Source: JANMDU01 sp043777675 (GTDB taxonomy: Bacteria; Pseudomonadota; Gammaproteobacteria; Burkholderiales; Burkholderiaceae_C). From it: a stretch of 64,000 nt of DNA. The DNA lies in assembly GCA_043777675.1 (NCBI GenBank), contig JAYWHR010000047.1, forward strand, positions 62,001-126,000, written 5' to 3'. The notes under the pieces were generated by a model, which saw nothing but the letters and a program-made list of their open reading frames with translations, was not told the origin of the DNA and ran no database searches. A program made the translations under genes and the position numbers. This document shows, in pieces, positions 23,839 to 32,552 of this stretch (position 1 is its first letter; every line of letters begins with the position of its first letter).

Positions 23839-25263
23839 ATGAAATTATTGCGGAGCTTACCATTTTGGGCAATCATCATGGTTTTTTTATTCGCCACTAC
23901 AACAGCCAGAGCAGAATTCGGTGAGGATGTTTGTTGGAAAAATTCCTACGGACGCAACGTCGGTGCTGTTCCAAATGCTTGTGCAGACGGCAGGGAGAAA
24001 AGCGGTGCCTTGTGCTACAACAAATGCGGTCCGAATCGCATTGGCGACGGCCCTGGGTGTTGGTCCGCTTGCCCACAGGGCTTTGAAGATCGTGGCGTTT
24101 TTTGCTTACAAAACGCAAAAAGTGAGTGTCCGCCCACCACAATCAAGACCATTGTAGGTACTTGTACAAAAACCAATGAATGGCGAGACGCGGGTGTGCC
24201 GATGGTGTGCGGTGCGGGTAAAGATTCTGACGCCGGGTTGTGTTATAGCAAGTGCAATGCCGGCTACACCGGTGTTGGCCCAGTTTGCTGGGGATCTTGC
24301 GCTAATGCAACGGTGAAAAATTCCACGCTCACGTTCAAGGTCGAGTGTGGTGCGTTGTGTGCTAACACTGCAGACGAATGCGCGATTGCAACCACCAACA
24401 TTGTGCTCAGCACGCTCGAAATGATTGGCTCCGTAGCTTCCATGGTAGCTACGGGCGGCGCTGCAGCAGCGGCAAAAACGGCCGCTTCATCTGCAGCCAA
24501 AATAACGGTAAAGCTTGCGCTCGAAGGTGCGAAAGGTGCTAGCAAGCATGTCGCTAAAGAAATCACCTCAGATGCAGCGAAAGACGCCATCAAAAAAGCA
24601 GCTCTTAAGTCAGGCCAAACTTTTGGAGAGGCGCAACTCAGCAACATGGCCAAAGCTTCGGTTGGTCTAGAAGATGTGGATTGGAGCATGTTAGACCCAA
24701 CAGGTATTGCCAGCATGGTGCAAGCGTATGACAAGCCGATTTGTGGCGATGCTAATGGCGCAACAACAAAAACACGTCAATTGATTCCCAACCAACAAGT
24801 ATTCAAACCATACGACAGTTTCCAATTTTTGGATCATTCCGGCGTACGCATGAGCGTTAAGGATGTTGAGATTGATCGCGATAGATTCGCAGCGAGGCTA
24901 ATGCTAGGCACCCCAAATTATGCAGATCAAGTCAAAATGATGGAAAGCAGATTGGCTCAGGCGCGGGCTCAAGGCGTAGTGAGTTCAATCAACGTAATCG
25001 ATGCCAACGGTCGTCCCCTCGGCATCAATGCTGTGTTTTACACGGCACCCAGCGGCCAGCAATATGTGGGTCAACTGGACGTGGATGGTTTTTGGATTCA
25101 CCAACTCAAGGCTGATTATGAGCAATGGGTAAAGAACGATAAGAAAGGGCCGCGTGTTCGTTCGCATCGCGACAACATCATTCATTACAAGAGCTGGGAT
25201 AATAAATTTTATCAGGCCGCTTGGAATGGCGAGTTAAAGCGCTGGCAAATCAACGCTTTGTGA
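23839..25263 (+). CDS. Cys-rich secreted protein with Ala-rich helical segment
   Basis: I do not recognise a named family for this 474-residue protein. It has a signal peptide cleaved after TTTARA-E. Residues ~30-175 carry repeated Cys motifs of the form GxLCYxKCxxGxxGxGPxCWxxC, twice clearly, then GTCTK and ECGALCANTADEC, some 18 cysteines in all. Residues ~190-275 are an Ala/Gly/Ser/Lys-rich stretch, weakly hydrophobic then amphipathic, like membrane-active helices of pore-forming proteins. The C-terminal ~170 residues are polar (SVKDVEIDRDRFAARL...YKSWDNKFYQAAWNGEL). It is followed by its own strong terminator. The neighbouring DsbA-like enzyme could form its disulfides. A surface, adhesive or toxin-like role is inference. 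Confidence 0.65.
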   Translation: MKLLRSLPFWAIIMVFLFATTTARAEFGEDVCWKNSYGRNVGAVPNACADGREKSGALCYNKCGPNRIGDGPGCWSACPQGFEDRGVFCLQNAKSECPPTTIKTIVGTCTKTNEWRDAGVPMVCGAGKDSDAGLCYSKCNAGYTGVGPVCWGSCANATVKNSTLTFKVECGALCANTADECAIATTNIVLSTLEMIGSVASMVATGGAAAAAKTAASSAAKITVKLALEGAKGASKHVAKEITSDAAKDAIKKAALKSGQTFGEAQLSNMAKASVGLEDVDWSMLDPTGIASMVQAYDKPICGDANGATTKTRQLIPNQQVFKPYDSFQFLDHSGVRMSVKDVEIDRDRFAARLMLGTPNYADQVKMMESRLAQARAQGVVSSINVIDANGRPLGINAVFYTAPSGQQYVGQLDVDGFWIHQLKADYEQWVKNDKKGPRVRSHRDNIIHYKSWDNKFYQAAWNGELKRWQINAL

Positions 25264-25279
25264 TAAAGCCATAAGCACT

Positions 25280-25320
25280 ATCCTAGGCAGGAGATATCCT
25301 GCCTAGGATGCCCTTTTTTT
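25280..25320 (+). terminator. Strong intrinsic terminator
   Basis: A 13-bp perfect stem (ATCCTAGGCAGGA / TCCTGCCTAGGAT) with loop GATA, followed by CCC and seven T. It separates the Cys-rich protein gene from the downstream three-gene group. Confidence 0.95.
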
Positions 25321-25350
25321 AAACCAAGATCACCTAAACTGCACTGCCCA

Positions 25351-26187
25351 ATGAAATCGGTCAAATTACTTTCTCAATGCATCAAGTATTTCATTATCTC
25401 CTTGGCGCTAGCGAACGGGATGAGCGTGAGCGCACAAGTCAAAGCGTCAGACACTGCGGCCAGACCAGTAACTAGCAAACCAGCCATAAAAGCCAGTACA
25501 GGTGCAAAAACTGAGGATCAAAAAGCGCAGGAAACGCTCGATTCTTTTCACACGATTATTCGAAATTATTTGCTCGCCCACCCCGAAGTGATCCAAGAGG
25601 CGGTTGCCACCCTTCAGCAACGCCAGCGTCAAGCGCAAACACAAGCTTCTGAAAAAGCGCTCATCGATCAAAAAAGTGCTATTTTCGAAGATGCTGGCGA
25701 TCAAATTTTGGGCAATCCAAAAGGGGATGTCGCCGTTGTGGAGTTCTTTGATTTTCAATGCGGTTTTTGTAAACGCGTTCATCCAGCAATAAAGGCTTTG
25801 ATTGCCCAAGATCCTAATGTCAAAGTCATTCTCAAACAATTGCCAGTTTTAGGACCGAATTCTATTTTGGCTGCACGGTATGCGTTGGCAGCTGGCATGC
25901 AAGGACGTTATGCAGAGTATCACGAGGGCGTGATGGAATTGAGCCAGCTTGATGAGGCATCGCTTAGTGGCCTAGCCAGTGCCATGAAACTTGACCTAAA
26001 CAAGCTGAAGGCGGATGCCCAAAGCCCTGAGCTGCAGCGCCCAATAGAGCGCACTTTGCAGCTCGCAGAAAAACTCAATATTCGCGGCACGCCTGGTTTC
26101 ATCATCGGCAATCAAATCGCGCCTGGCGCTATCGATCTTGATCGTATGAAAGCCATGGTGAGCACGGCAAGACAAGCCAAACGCTAA
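25351..26187 (+). CDS. DsbA-family thiol-disulfide oxidoreductase
   Basis: A 278-residue exported thioredoxin-fold protein. The signal peptide ends SVSA-Q. Residues ~60-115 form the helical N-terminal region common in this subgroup (SFHTIIRNYLLAHPEVIQEAVATLQQRQ). The active site is FFDFQCGFCKR (near 136) and the cis-Pro motif RGTPGF (near 246). This is the Com1/ScsC/BdbD-like branch rather than classical DsbA. It lies directly before the secretin-like and beta-propeller genes, both encoding exported proteins, the latter with many Cys pairs, and after the Cys-rich protein. A dedicated role in their folding is inferred. Confidence 0.9.
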   Translation: MKSVKLLSQCIKYFIISLALANGMSVSAQVKASDTAARPVTSKPAIKASTGAKTEDQKAQETLDSFHTIIRNYLLAHPEVIQEAVATLQQRQRQAQTQASEKALIDQKSAIFEDAGDQILGNPKGDVAVVEFFDFQCGFCKRVHPAIKALIAQDPNVKVILKQLPVLGPNSILAARYALAAGMQGRYAEYHEGVMELSQLDEASLSGLASAMKLDLNKLKADAQSPELQRPIERTLQLAEKLNIRGTPGFIIGNQIAPGAIDLDRMKAMVSTARQAKR

Positions 26188-26257
26188 ATCTTGAATTGAC
26201 ACACAAGTCTTATTTTCTGTAACAGTCGCCCAGTATTGCTATCTTACACACGATTTT

Positions 26258-28210
26258 ATGAAAAACCATCATTTTAAGCTTTTACCTTTGGCTCTGGCAG
26301 TGAGCTTGGCGGGTTGCGCTAGCAATCGCGCACTTAATGAAGCGCAGCCCAACCCAGGCTACATTGAAATTGAGCAAGGCAGAGAAGTTCAAAAGCTCTC
26401 TGGCTTAATCCCGATGGAAAAATTGCGCACAGCATCTAAGCAACTGATCCACGAAGGCATCAAAGCACTAGACGAGAAGCAATACCGTAAAGCCAGTGAT
26501 CTGTTTAACCTTGGGTTAAAAACAGACATTAACAATTCGTATTTGCACTTTTTGAATGCGTTAGCCTACCATTACCGAGGCCTTGATGGAGAGAGTAATC
26601 TGTACGCACTTGCAGAGCAAGGCTACGAAATGGCCGTTCGTTTTGATGCGAACAACTGGATCGCGCGACAGTATTTAGGACACTTGTATTTAGATCGCAG
26701 AGATTACGAAGGAGCCAAGCAGATGTTCATGGCTGCATTGCTCTACAACCCAGATGATCCAGAGCTGCTCTACGATCTTGCGGTTTCAGCCTACAACAAT
26801 AAAGACATCAAGGTGGCAGCGGCGGCGCTTGAAGGGCTTAAAACGCTCCCCTCTGGAGATACGCCCAATCCACGCCATCTCCGCGCACAAACTCTGATTA
26901 GTGCGGCGCTGGGCGAGTTTGATACTGCTCGAAAGTATTTAAAAGAACTGGAGCAAAGCACGACTCATCCCAGTGAGCTGACTCTGGTCGCGCGGCGTGT
27001 CAATGCATGGCAGTCTGTGCACTCAACAAGCAAAATCAAAACGCAATTCTCAAGTGGTTTACCCTCCCCCACACCACTACAGCAAGGCGGAGCTAGGCTA
27101 GGCAATGCAGTACCAAGTGGTACTGCATTAGGTGGCTCGCCGCAGGGCTTTACAGGGCAGCAAGCGTTTGGCAATCGCGGTGCTAACGATTTTGTTGAAA
27201 AACAAATGGTGATGGTCGATGTGGCCATCATTTCCTCAGAGGAAGACAATGGCAGCACGATGGGCGTTAACTTGCTGGAAGGATTAAAGATTCAGTTTGG
27301 GAGCGGCTCAGGCACACCAGCGTGGTCACGTACACGCGGGATCACGGATGGTACAAATACATCGGTGGATGCTTTAGGCGCAGTAGCCACTTCGGGCACA
27401 GGAGCTACTACTGGAGCCGTCACGAGGCAAATCAGTATTCCTGGCATCACATACAGCCTTAACATTGCAAATGCACGCGAGCGAAGTAACGAGGTTTTAG
27501 CCCGACCCACTTTACTAGCCCTAGGCGGCCAAACATCACAGTTTTTCTCGGGTACGGATGTTGTAGGTGCTGCAGTATCTGCTGGGCAAGGTAGTTCCGT
27601 GCAAATTCAAAAAGAAGTGGGCGTGAAGTTGTCCGTATCGCCAGAATTTTTACCAGATGGTTTGATCAAGCTTCAAGTTGCCGCTGAGCGCACCTTTTTA
27701 ACCAACCCGAATTCCAACGTCGTTTTTGATTTTCGACTTGACACCACTAAAACAATCGTGAATGCCAATGTGGCTATGCGATTTGGCGAGACGATTATTT
27801 TGAGCGGTTTGAGCGAGCGCGACAAAGGAGTCGATAACTCTGGCGTTCCTGGGCTTCGAGACGTCCCCGTAGTGCAGTATTTGTTCTCGCGCAAAGCTGA
27901 ACGAGATTATTACAAAAGCGTGCTGATTTTGCTTACCCCACGTCGCCCGCAATACACGCAGCGCGCACAAACTCATATCGAAGAAGATCGTGCTAAGTTC
28001 ACAGAATATGACCGAGTTCAAGCTGAATTTGAAGATAAACACAAGTTGTGGTTTGCGCCTTTGCCTCAAAGCGCCAGTATCATTAATAGTTTGAACGACA
28101 GCGCAATTTTTCGTGAATTCAGAACAGGCGATATCAGCTCATCGGACTGGATCACTAGAAGAGGTCATACTGGACGACTACGCACTGTGTTGGACTTTTT
28201 GTTCTTTTAA
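26258..28210 (+). CDS. TPR-containing outer-membrane secretin-like lipoprotein
   Basis: A 650-residue lipoprotein (lipobox SLAGC, Cys20). Residues ~55-250 are tetratricopeptide-like helices (ALDEKQYRKASDLFNLGLK, WIARQYLGHLYLDRRDYEGAKQMF). After a Gly/Pro-rich linker, residues ~315-600 match the secretin core: a VEKQMVMVDVAIIS strand, VLARPTLLALGGQTSQFFSG, GVKLSVSPEFLPDGLIKLQV, MRFGETIILSGL and the end VPGLRDVPVVQYLFSRKAERDYYKSVLILLTPRRP. The usual N0/N1 secretin domains appear to be replaced by the TPR part. No ATPase, pilin or other type II, type IV or Tad gene is in the window, so this is an orphan secretin. A TTGACA box in the short upstream gap (26196) could be a -35 element. It probably forms an outer-membrane pore for a nearby substrate. 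Confidence 0.87.
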   Translation: MKNHHFKLLPLALAVSLAGCASNRALNEAQPNPGYIEIEQGREVQKLSGLIPMEKLRTASKQLIHEGIKALDEKQYRKASDLFNLGLKTDINNSYLHFLNALAYHYRGLDGESNLYALAEQGYEMAVRFDANNWIARQYLGHLYLDRRDYEGAKQMFMAALLYNPDDPELLYDLAVSAYNNKDIKVAAAALEGLKTLPSGDTPNPRHLRAQTLISAALGEFDTARKYLKELEQSTTHPSELTLVARRVNAWQSVHSTSKIKTQFSSGLPSPTPLQQGGARLGNAVPSGTALGGSPQGFTGQQAFGNRGANDFVEKQMVMVDVAIISSEEDNGSTMGVNLLEGLKIQFGSGSGTPAWSRTRGITDGTNTSVDALGAVATSGTGATTGAVTRQISIPGITYSLNIANARERSNEVLARPTLLALGGQTSQFFSGTDVVGAAVSAGQGSSVQIQKEVGVKLSVSPEFLPDGLIKLQVAAERTFLTNPNSNVVFDFRLDTTKTIVNANVAMRFGETIILSGLSERDKGVDNSGVPGLRDVPVVQYLFSRKAERDYYKSVLILLTPRRPQYTQRAQTHIEEDRAKFTEYDRVQAEFEDKHKLWFAPLPQSASIINSLNDSAIFREFRTGDISSSDWITRRGHTGRLRTVLDFLFF

Positions 28211-28280
28211 TTTCCATACCAAGTAGGGTCATTCTTTTTGCTAATGCGCCTCGTCTTATGACAGGCGCTAGGAGTTGCAC

Positions 28281-31200
28281 TTGCGCCGAATATTACTGCT
28301 GAAGTTTGTTGCGATTTGTGTTCTGACAGCCATATCAAGCAGCTATGTACAAGTATCTGCGCAAACTCCCACTTCTTCATCGGCTGCGATTGCGACGGAT
28401 CAGCTTTTGGAGCAACGCGGCACGGCTATTGAGCTTGCGCTGCAGTCCAACGGTATCGCATTTGCAATAGACCCTGCTTATCAGACTTGGAGAAAATTGC
28501 CGGGAGAGAAGACATCATGGCAACGGATACCCGGTATATTTCAAAAAATCTACGCGGGTATGGACGACAGTGTTTGGGCCTTGAACAATTCTGGTGAAGT
28601 CTTTCGCTGGGTCAATGAACTATGGTGGCAAAAACAAAATACAGAGGCAACGACCGACATAGCTGCTGCACCCGACGGGACGGTTTATTTACTTTTGAAA
28701 ACCGGTAGGCTTTTGAGTTTTTTAAACAATGCTGCCGCTGAAATCAACTGGCCTGCGGAGATGGGGCAAGCTCGGGGTATTGCCTCTGACGAACACGGTC
28801 TGCTCTGGGCTTGGAGTGAGGAGGGGAGACTCTATCGCCACGATGGTGTGAGTTGGCATTTCATGCTCACGGATACACAAATACGTATTTCACGCCTTTT
28901 TGTAGGTCCCAAGGGGAGTGTATTGTTGCTCAGCACTTCAGGCGCAGTGCATGCTTGGCAACACGAGAGTAAAAGTTGGCAGGCTTTGTCTTTACCCTTC
29001 CCTGTCAAAACGCTAGGACTTGGCCCCGGTGATGCTCCTTGGTTTGTCGATCCGTCTGGCCGCATCAGTGCTGTCAAGCAGTTTCAAGCGCTCAAAGAAC
29101 AGGCTACTGAGGCCAAGCCTGCACTGTTCACCAAGTTACTGACTTGGCAAAAAGTACGCGGCGTGTCATTGGGTTTAAGTATTTCGCCCGACGGAACAGT
29201 TTACAGCTTGGATCGTGATTTAGGCATTTGGCGCTGGCACCATAAAGATCAATGGACCTCTTTGATGGGTAAATTGCGAGTCGTTGTGGCAGCAGCATCA
29301 GAGCTTTGGGGTATTGGAATTGATCAGCGTGTTGTGAAGCTACAAACAGGCTACTGGACACCGGTAGGGAATTTACAAGCAAAGAGCTTGGCGTCTAGTG
29401 CAAAAGGCGAGGTTTTTGCACTCTCAATGAATGACGAACTACTATTGTGGAATGTAAAATCTGGCCGCTGGCTCGTTCAGTTTATGCCTACTGACTCAAC
29501 ATTTTCTTCAAGCACTGGGTTAAGAGGTCTGGCTGTTGACCCCAAAGGAAATCCCTGGCTAGTCGCTGCTGATGGTGCGGTTTGGCGTAAAACGGAGTTG
29601 GGTTGGAAAGCGATACCAGGCAAAGATGCGCAATCTCTGTCCATTGGTCCAGAAGGTACTGCATATGTAGCCACAATTGCTTCAGATTTGATGTGGCTAG
29701 ATGAACGAGAAAACATTTGGAAACCCGCGACTGGACAAGCGGCCACAGTCGCCGTAGGCCCTGCGGGTATGCCTTGGAGAGTATCCAACTCTAGCGAGTT
29801 GTTTGCTAGTAAGCTATTTTTAGAACAGAGCGAACAAAAAACGCAACAGAAAATAGCAGATAAACCGCCTACTGGTTTGCCGGTATTTGTGCTCCCGCCG
29901 CCAGCAGCTGTGATGAGCTTGCCAAAAACAGTGACGGTAGCGAGCTTTGAGGGAAGTTTTGTGGACGTTTCCGCTGCATCACAAACGGTATTTGTTGTTA
30001 AGTCGGATGGCGAATTGGCATGCTTTAATCCTGCGCAAAAAACTTTCTCTGCCATCAATGCAGGCTTGATACGCAAAGTGAGTGTTGATCGAGGTGGCCA
30101 ACCGTGGCTGGTCACCGGAAACGGCGATGTGCTTCGCTGGGCATCTAGTCGCTGGCAATTGATCGAAAATTTCAAAGCCAGCGATATCGAAAGCACGGCA
30201 GATGGGCGTATTTTCGCAATTGCTGCGAACTCAAATATCGTTCACCGTTGGAACAATGATTCATTTGTTCCATTTCATCTTGCAGACACAACAGCGCTAA
30301 TTGCAAAAAAATTTTCTGGTTTTGGAGCAGCCAGCTTGAGCATCTCGCCCAACGGGTTATTGCAGCAATGCAATGGCAACAGATGCGCGATGCCCAGCCA
30401 TCCAGCTCAAGATATTGCGTTCGGTATGGATGGCAGCAGATGGTCAATATCGCCCTTGGATGGCATCAAAATTTTCGATGGCAAAACGCAATCTTGGATT
30501 ACGCCACACTTCGGCAGCATTCAAGGCTCACACCTGTCTATTTCACCAAATGGATCGCCATGGTTAATCAATACGTCTGGACGATTAGTCGCCGTGATGC
30601 CAGTGGCTAGCGATAACAGACAACGACCTGAAATTGATTGCGCCAAAGCCTATCTTGCTAGCCCTGTCCTGAGTCCAGCGAACGCTTCTATTCTGACAGC
30701 GCGAGATGACATCGTAACCCTTGCACCAGGTTCCACTTACCTCATTTTGAACAACGACACGCAAAGCGGTCGAGCAGTTTCTCTAGATCAAGTCAATTTT
30801 CAGGTTATTGCCAAATCGCCCGACCTTCAATTTACCAGCGGCTTGCTCAGTCTGAGCTCGCGAGCAATAATTGGCTCAGTGCATACGGCAACTTACAGCA
30901 TTTGTACTTCTACGGGTCAATCCGCTTGTAGTACGGCACAAGTACGTGTGTCAGTACAAAACCTCATCGTTGCTACTGCAGACCGATTCAACGCCATCTA
31001 TTCAACCAACGGGAATACATTTGACTTGCTGCGCAACGATACTTTGCTCGGCTTGCCACTGAGCAGTGCGAACGTAACAGCCATCAACCCAAACCCGCGC
31101 GATTTGAGTGTTTCTAGTGCGGGTATTGTGACTGTGGCTAACAACGCTCGAGGCCCACAAAATTACACACTGACCTACACCGTTTGTGCCATGCCGGGTT

Positions 31201-32465
31201 CAACACCGTGCGCAAGCACACAGTCTTTCATTGCGACGCCAACACCTTTAATCAATGCCCGACATGTTGGCGCAACTTATGCTAGCAATAGCTCGTTTAG
31301 TTTGTATGAGGGTGTGACTTATGGTGCTGGCGCTGGGAATGCGAATAATGTCAGCATCACAACGAATGTCAATCCGGCTTTTACACAGCCCACTTACTCT
31401 GGCTGCTTCATGCTCAACCAAGACAGCACGACAACACAATCGGGCTATATCCGCATGCAAGCATGCGCCGCGCCTACGCCCTACACCATTACGGGTACTT
31501 ACAGAGCTTGTAATGTGAGTGACCTCTCGCAGTGCGTCAACGGAACTTGGGCATACACTAATTCGGCGTCCGCACAGCTAGCTACGCTTAATGCCAACAA
31601 CGATGTTGCTACCTTACCAGCGGGCTCGACGCTATCTATTTTGAACAATGACTTTCTCAACGGCTCAGTGCCAACAACATCTAGCGTGACAGTTCAATTC
31701 ACGACTCTCTCACCTGCTCTGTCTTACAGTAATGGCGTAGTTTCTGTTTCGTCGAACGCTATTGATGGCTCAACACTGGCAGCAAGCTACGTGATGTGCA
31801 CCTCTAGCGGATTACAGGTCTGCAGCACGGCTAATGTATCCATCACAGTGCGCGAGCAGTTTGCTGTTGTCTCTGAGTCGATCAACGCTAGCTATGCGGT
31901 CGGCGGCAGCCCGTACAACTTGCTGGCAAACGACAGCTATCGGGGTACAGCCTTGCTCTCGGCCAGTGTTTCGGCCATCAATGCCTCTCCGCTTGACCTG
32001 AGTATTTCTAGCGCGGGCGTTTTAACCGTGGCAAATAATGCGGTGGGGCCGAGTAACTATAGCGTCGATTACACAGCTTGTGTGCTGCCTAGCTCATCGC
32101 CATGTGCTACCACCAGATCGTTTGTGACTACGCCGGTGCCCATGATGAGTACGTCCCTTATTAGCGTCAGCTATGTGGCCAATAATTCGATAAATTTGTA
32201 CAGTGGGGTAGCATATGGTTCGGGTGCTGGTGATTCACACAACGTTGTCATCACTGCGACGGCGGATGCGCCATGGAATGTATTGCCATTTGCAGCCTGC
32301 TATACCCTGAATCAAAACGGAGCTACACCGCAAGCTGGATATATTCGCATGCAATCTTGCCCAGAGCCGCCGCCCTACACTATTACTGGTACTTATCAAG
32401 CCTGTAATATCGCAAACCTTGCGCAATGCGTCACAGGTGTTTGGCGATACACCAATAACAATTGA
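28281..32465 (+). CDS. Giant secreted tectonin-type beta-propeller protein
   Basis: A protein of about 1,394 residues with a signal peptide (RRILLLKFVAICVLTA...VQVSAQ). The TTG start at 28281 is chosen because GGAG lies six bases upstream; a TTG six bases earlier would touch the site. Residues ~35-790 contain about 17 repeats of roughly 43 residues with the tectonin pattern (SVWALNNSGEVFRW, TVYSLDRDLGIWRWH, NPWLVAADGAVWR, QPWLVTGNGDVLRW), enough for two or three propellers. Residues ~809-1394 are two tandem ~295-residue copies of an Ig/cadherin-like three-part module (LxxGSTxxILNND..., YxxCxxxGxxxCST, YTITGTYxACN), each with several Cys pairs. It follows the secretin gene by 70 bp. A lectin or adhesin role exported through that secretin is inference. 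Confidence 0.8.
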   Translation: MRRILLLKFVAICVLTAISSSYVQVSAQTPTSSSAAIATDQLLEQRGTAIELALQSNGIAFAIDPAYQTWRKLPGEKTSWQRIPGIFQKIYAGMDDSVWALNNSGEVFRWVNELWWQKQNTEATTDIAAAPDGTVYLLLKTGRLLSFLNNAAAEINWPAEMGQARGIASDEHGLLWAWSEEGRLYRHDGVSWHFMLTDTQIRISRLFVGPKGSVLLLSTSGAVHAWQHESKSWQALSLPFPVKTLGLGPGDAPWFVDPSGRISAVKQFQALKEQATEAKPALFTKLLTWQKVRGVSLGLSISPDGTVYSLDRDLGIWRWHHKDQWTSLMGKLRVVVAAASELWGIGIDQRVVKLQTGYWTPVGNLQAKSLASSAKGEVFALSMNDELLLWNVKSGRWLVQFMPTDSTFSSSTGLRGLAVDPKGNPWLVAADGAVWRKTELGWKAIPGKDAQSLSIGPEGTAYVATIASDLMWLDERENIWKPATGQAATVAVGPAGMPWRVSNSSELFASKLFLEQSEQKTQQKIADKPPTGLPVFVLPPPAAVMSLPKTVTVASFEGSFVDVSAASQTVFVVKSDGELACFNPAQKTFSAINAGLIRKVSVDRGGQPWLVTGNGDVLRWASSRWQLIENFKASDIESTADGRIFAIAANSNIVHRWNNDSFVPFHLADTTALIAKKFSGFGAASLSISPNGLLQQCNGNRCAMPSHPAQDIAFGMDGSRWSISPLDGIKIFDGKTQSWITPHFGSIQGSHLSISPNGSPWLINTSGRLVAVMPVASDNRQRPEIDCAKAYLASPVLSPANASILTARDDIVTLAPGSTYLILNNDTQSGRAVSLDQVNFQVIAKSPDLQFTSGLLSLSSRAIIGSVHTATYSICTSTGQSACSTAQVRVSVQNLIVATADRFNAIYSTNGNTFDLLRNDTLLGLPLSSANVTAINPNPRDLSVSSAGIVTVANNARGPQNYTLTYTVCAMPGSTPCASTQSFIATPTPLINARHVGATYASNSSFSLYEGVTYGAGAGNANNVSITTNVNPAFTQPTYSGCFMLNQDSTTTQSGYIRMQACAAPTPYTITGTYRACNVSDLSQCVNGTWAYTNSASAQLATLNANNDVATLPAGSTLSILNNDFLNGSVPTTSSVTVQFTTLSPALSYSNGVVSVSSNAIDGSTLAASYVMCTSSGLQVCSTANVSITVREQFAVVSESINASYAVGGSPYNLLANDSYRGTALLSASVSAINASPLDLSISSAGVLTVANNAVGPSNYSVDYTACVLPSSSPCATTRSFVTTPVPMMSTSLISVSYVANNSINLYSGVAYGSGAGDSHNVVITATADAPWNVLPFAACYTLNQNGATPQAGYIRMQSCPEPPPYTITGTYQACNIANLAQCVTGVWRYTNNN
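30708..32465 (+). repeat. Tandem duplication of the C-terminal module
   Basis: The module from about 30708 to 31599 is repeated from about 31600 to the end of the gene. Protein landmarks recur in the same order, for example SILNND, SSAGVLTVANNA and YTITGTYQACN, and the DNA is diverged but alignable, so the duplication is not recent. Confidence 0.8.
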
Positions 32466-32491
32466 GTTGTACGATTGCGCTGCAAGATTTA

Positions 32492-32515
32492 AGGTCTTTC
32501 CGAAAGGTGAGACCT
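32492..32515 (+). terminator. Weak hairpin after the propeller gene
   Basis: AGGTCT pairs with AGACCT across a 12-base loop, without a T-run. It may mark the 3' end of the secretin-propeller transcript. Confidence 0.35.
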
Positions 32516-32552
32516 CGCGTGAGATGAGTTCCTAGGCAGTATCATTGCATGC

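Noticed and set aside
29477..30196. A 239-codon minus-strand frame inside the propeller gene
   Set aside because: Antisense shadow of the repeat region; no start signal and low-complexity Ser/Thr content.
24000..32465. Type II secretion, Tad or type IV pilus locus
   Set aside because: Only a secretin-like protein is present; no ATPase, inner-membrane platform, pilin or prepilin peptidase is in the window.
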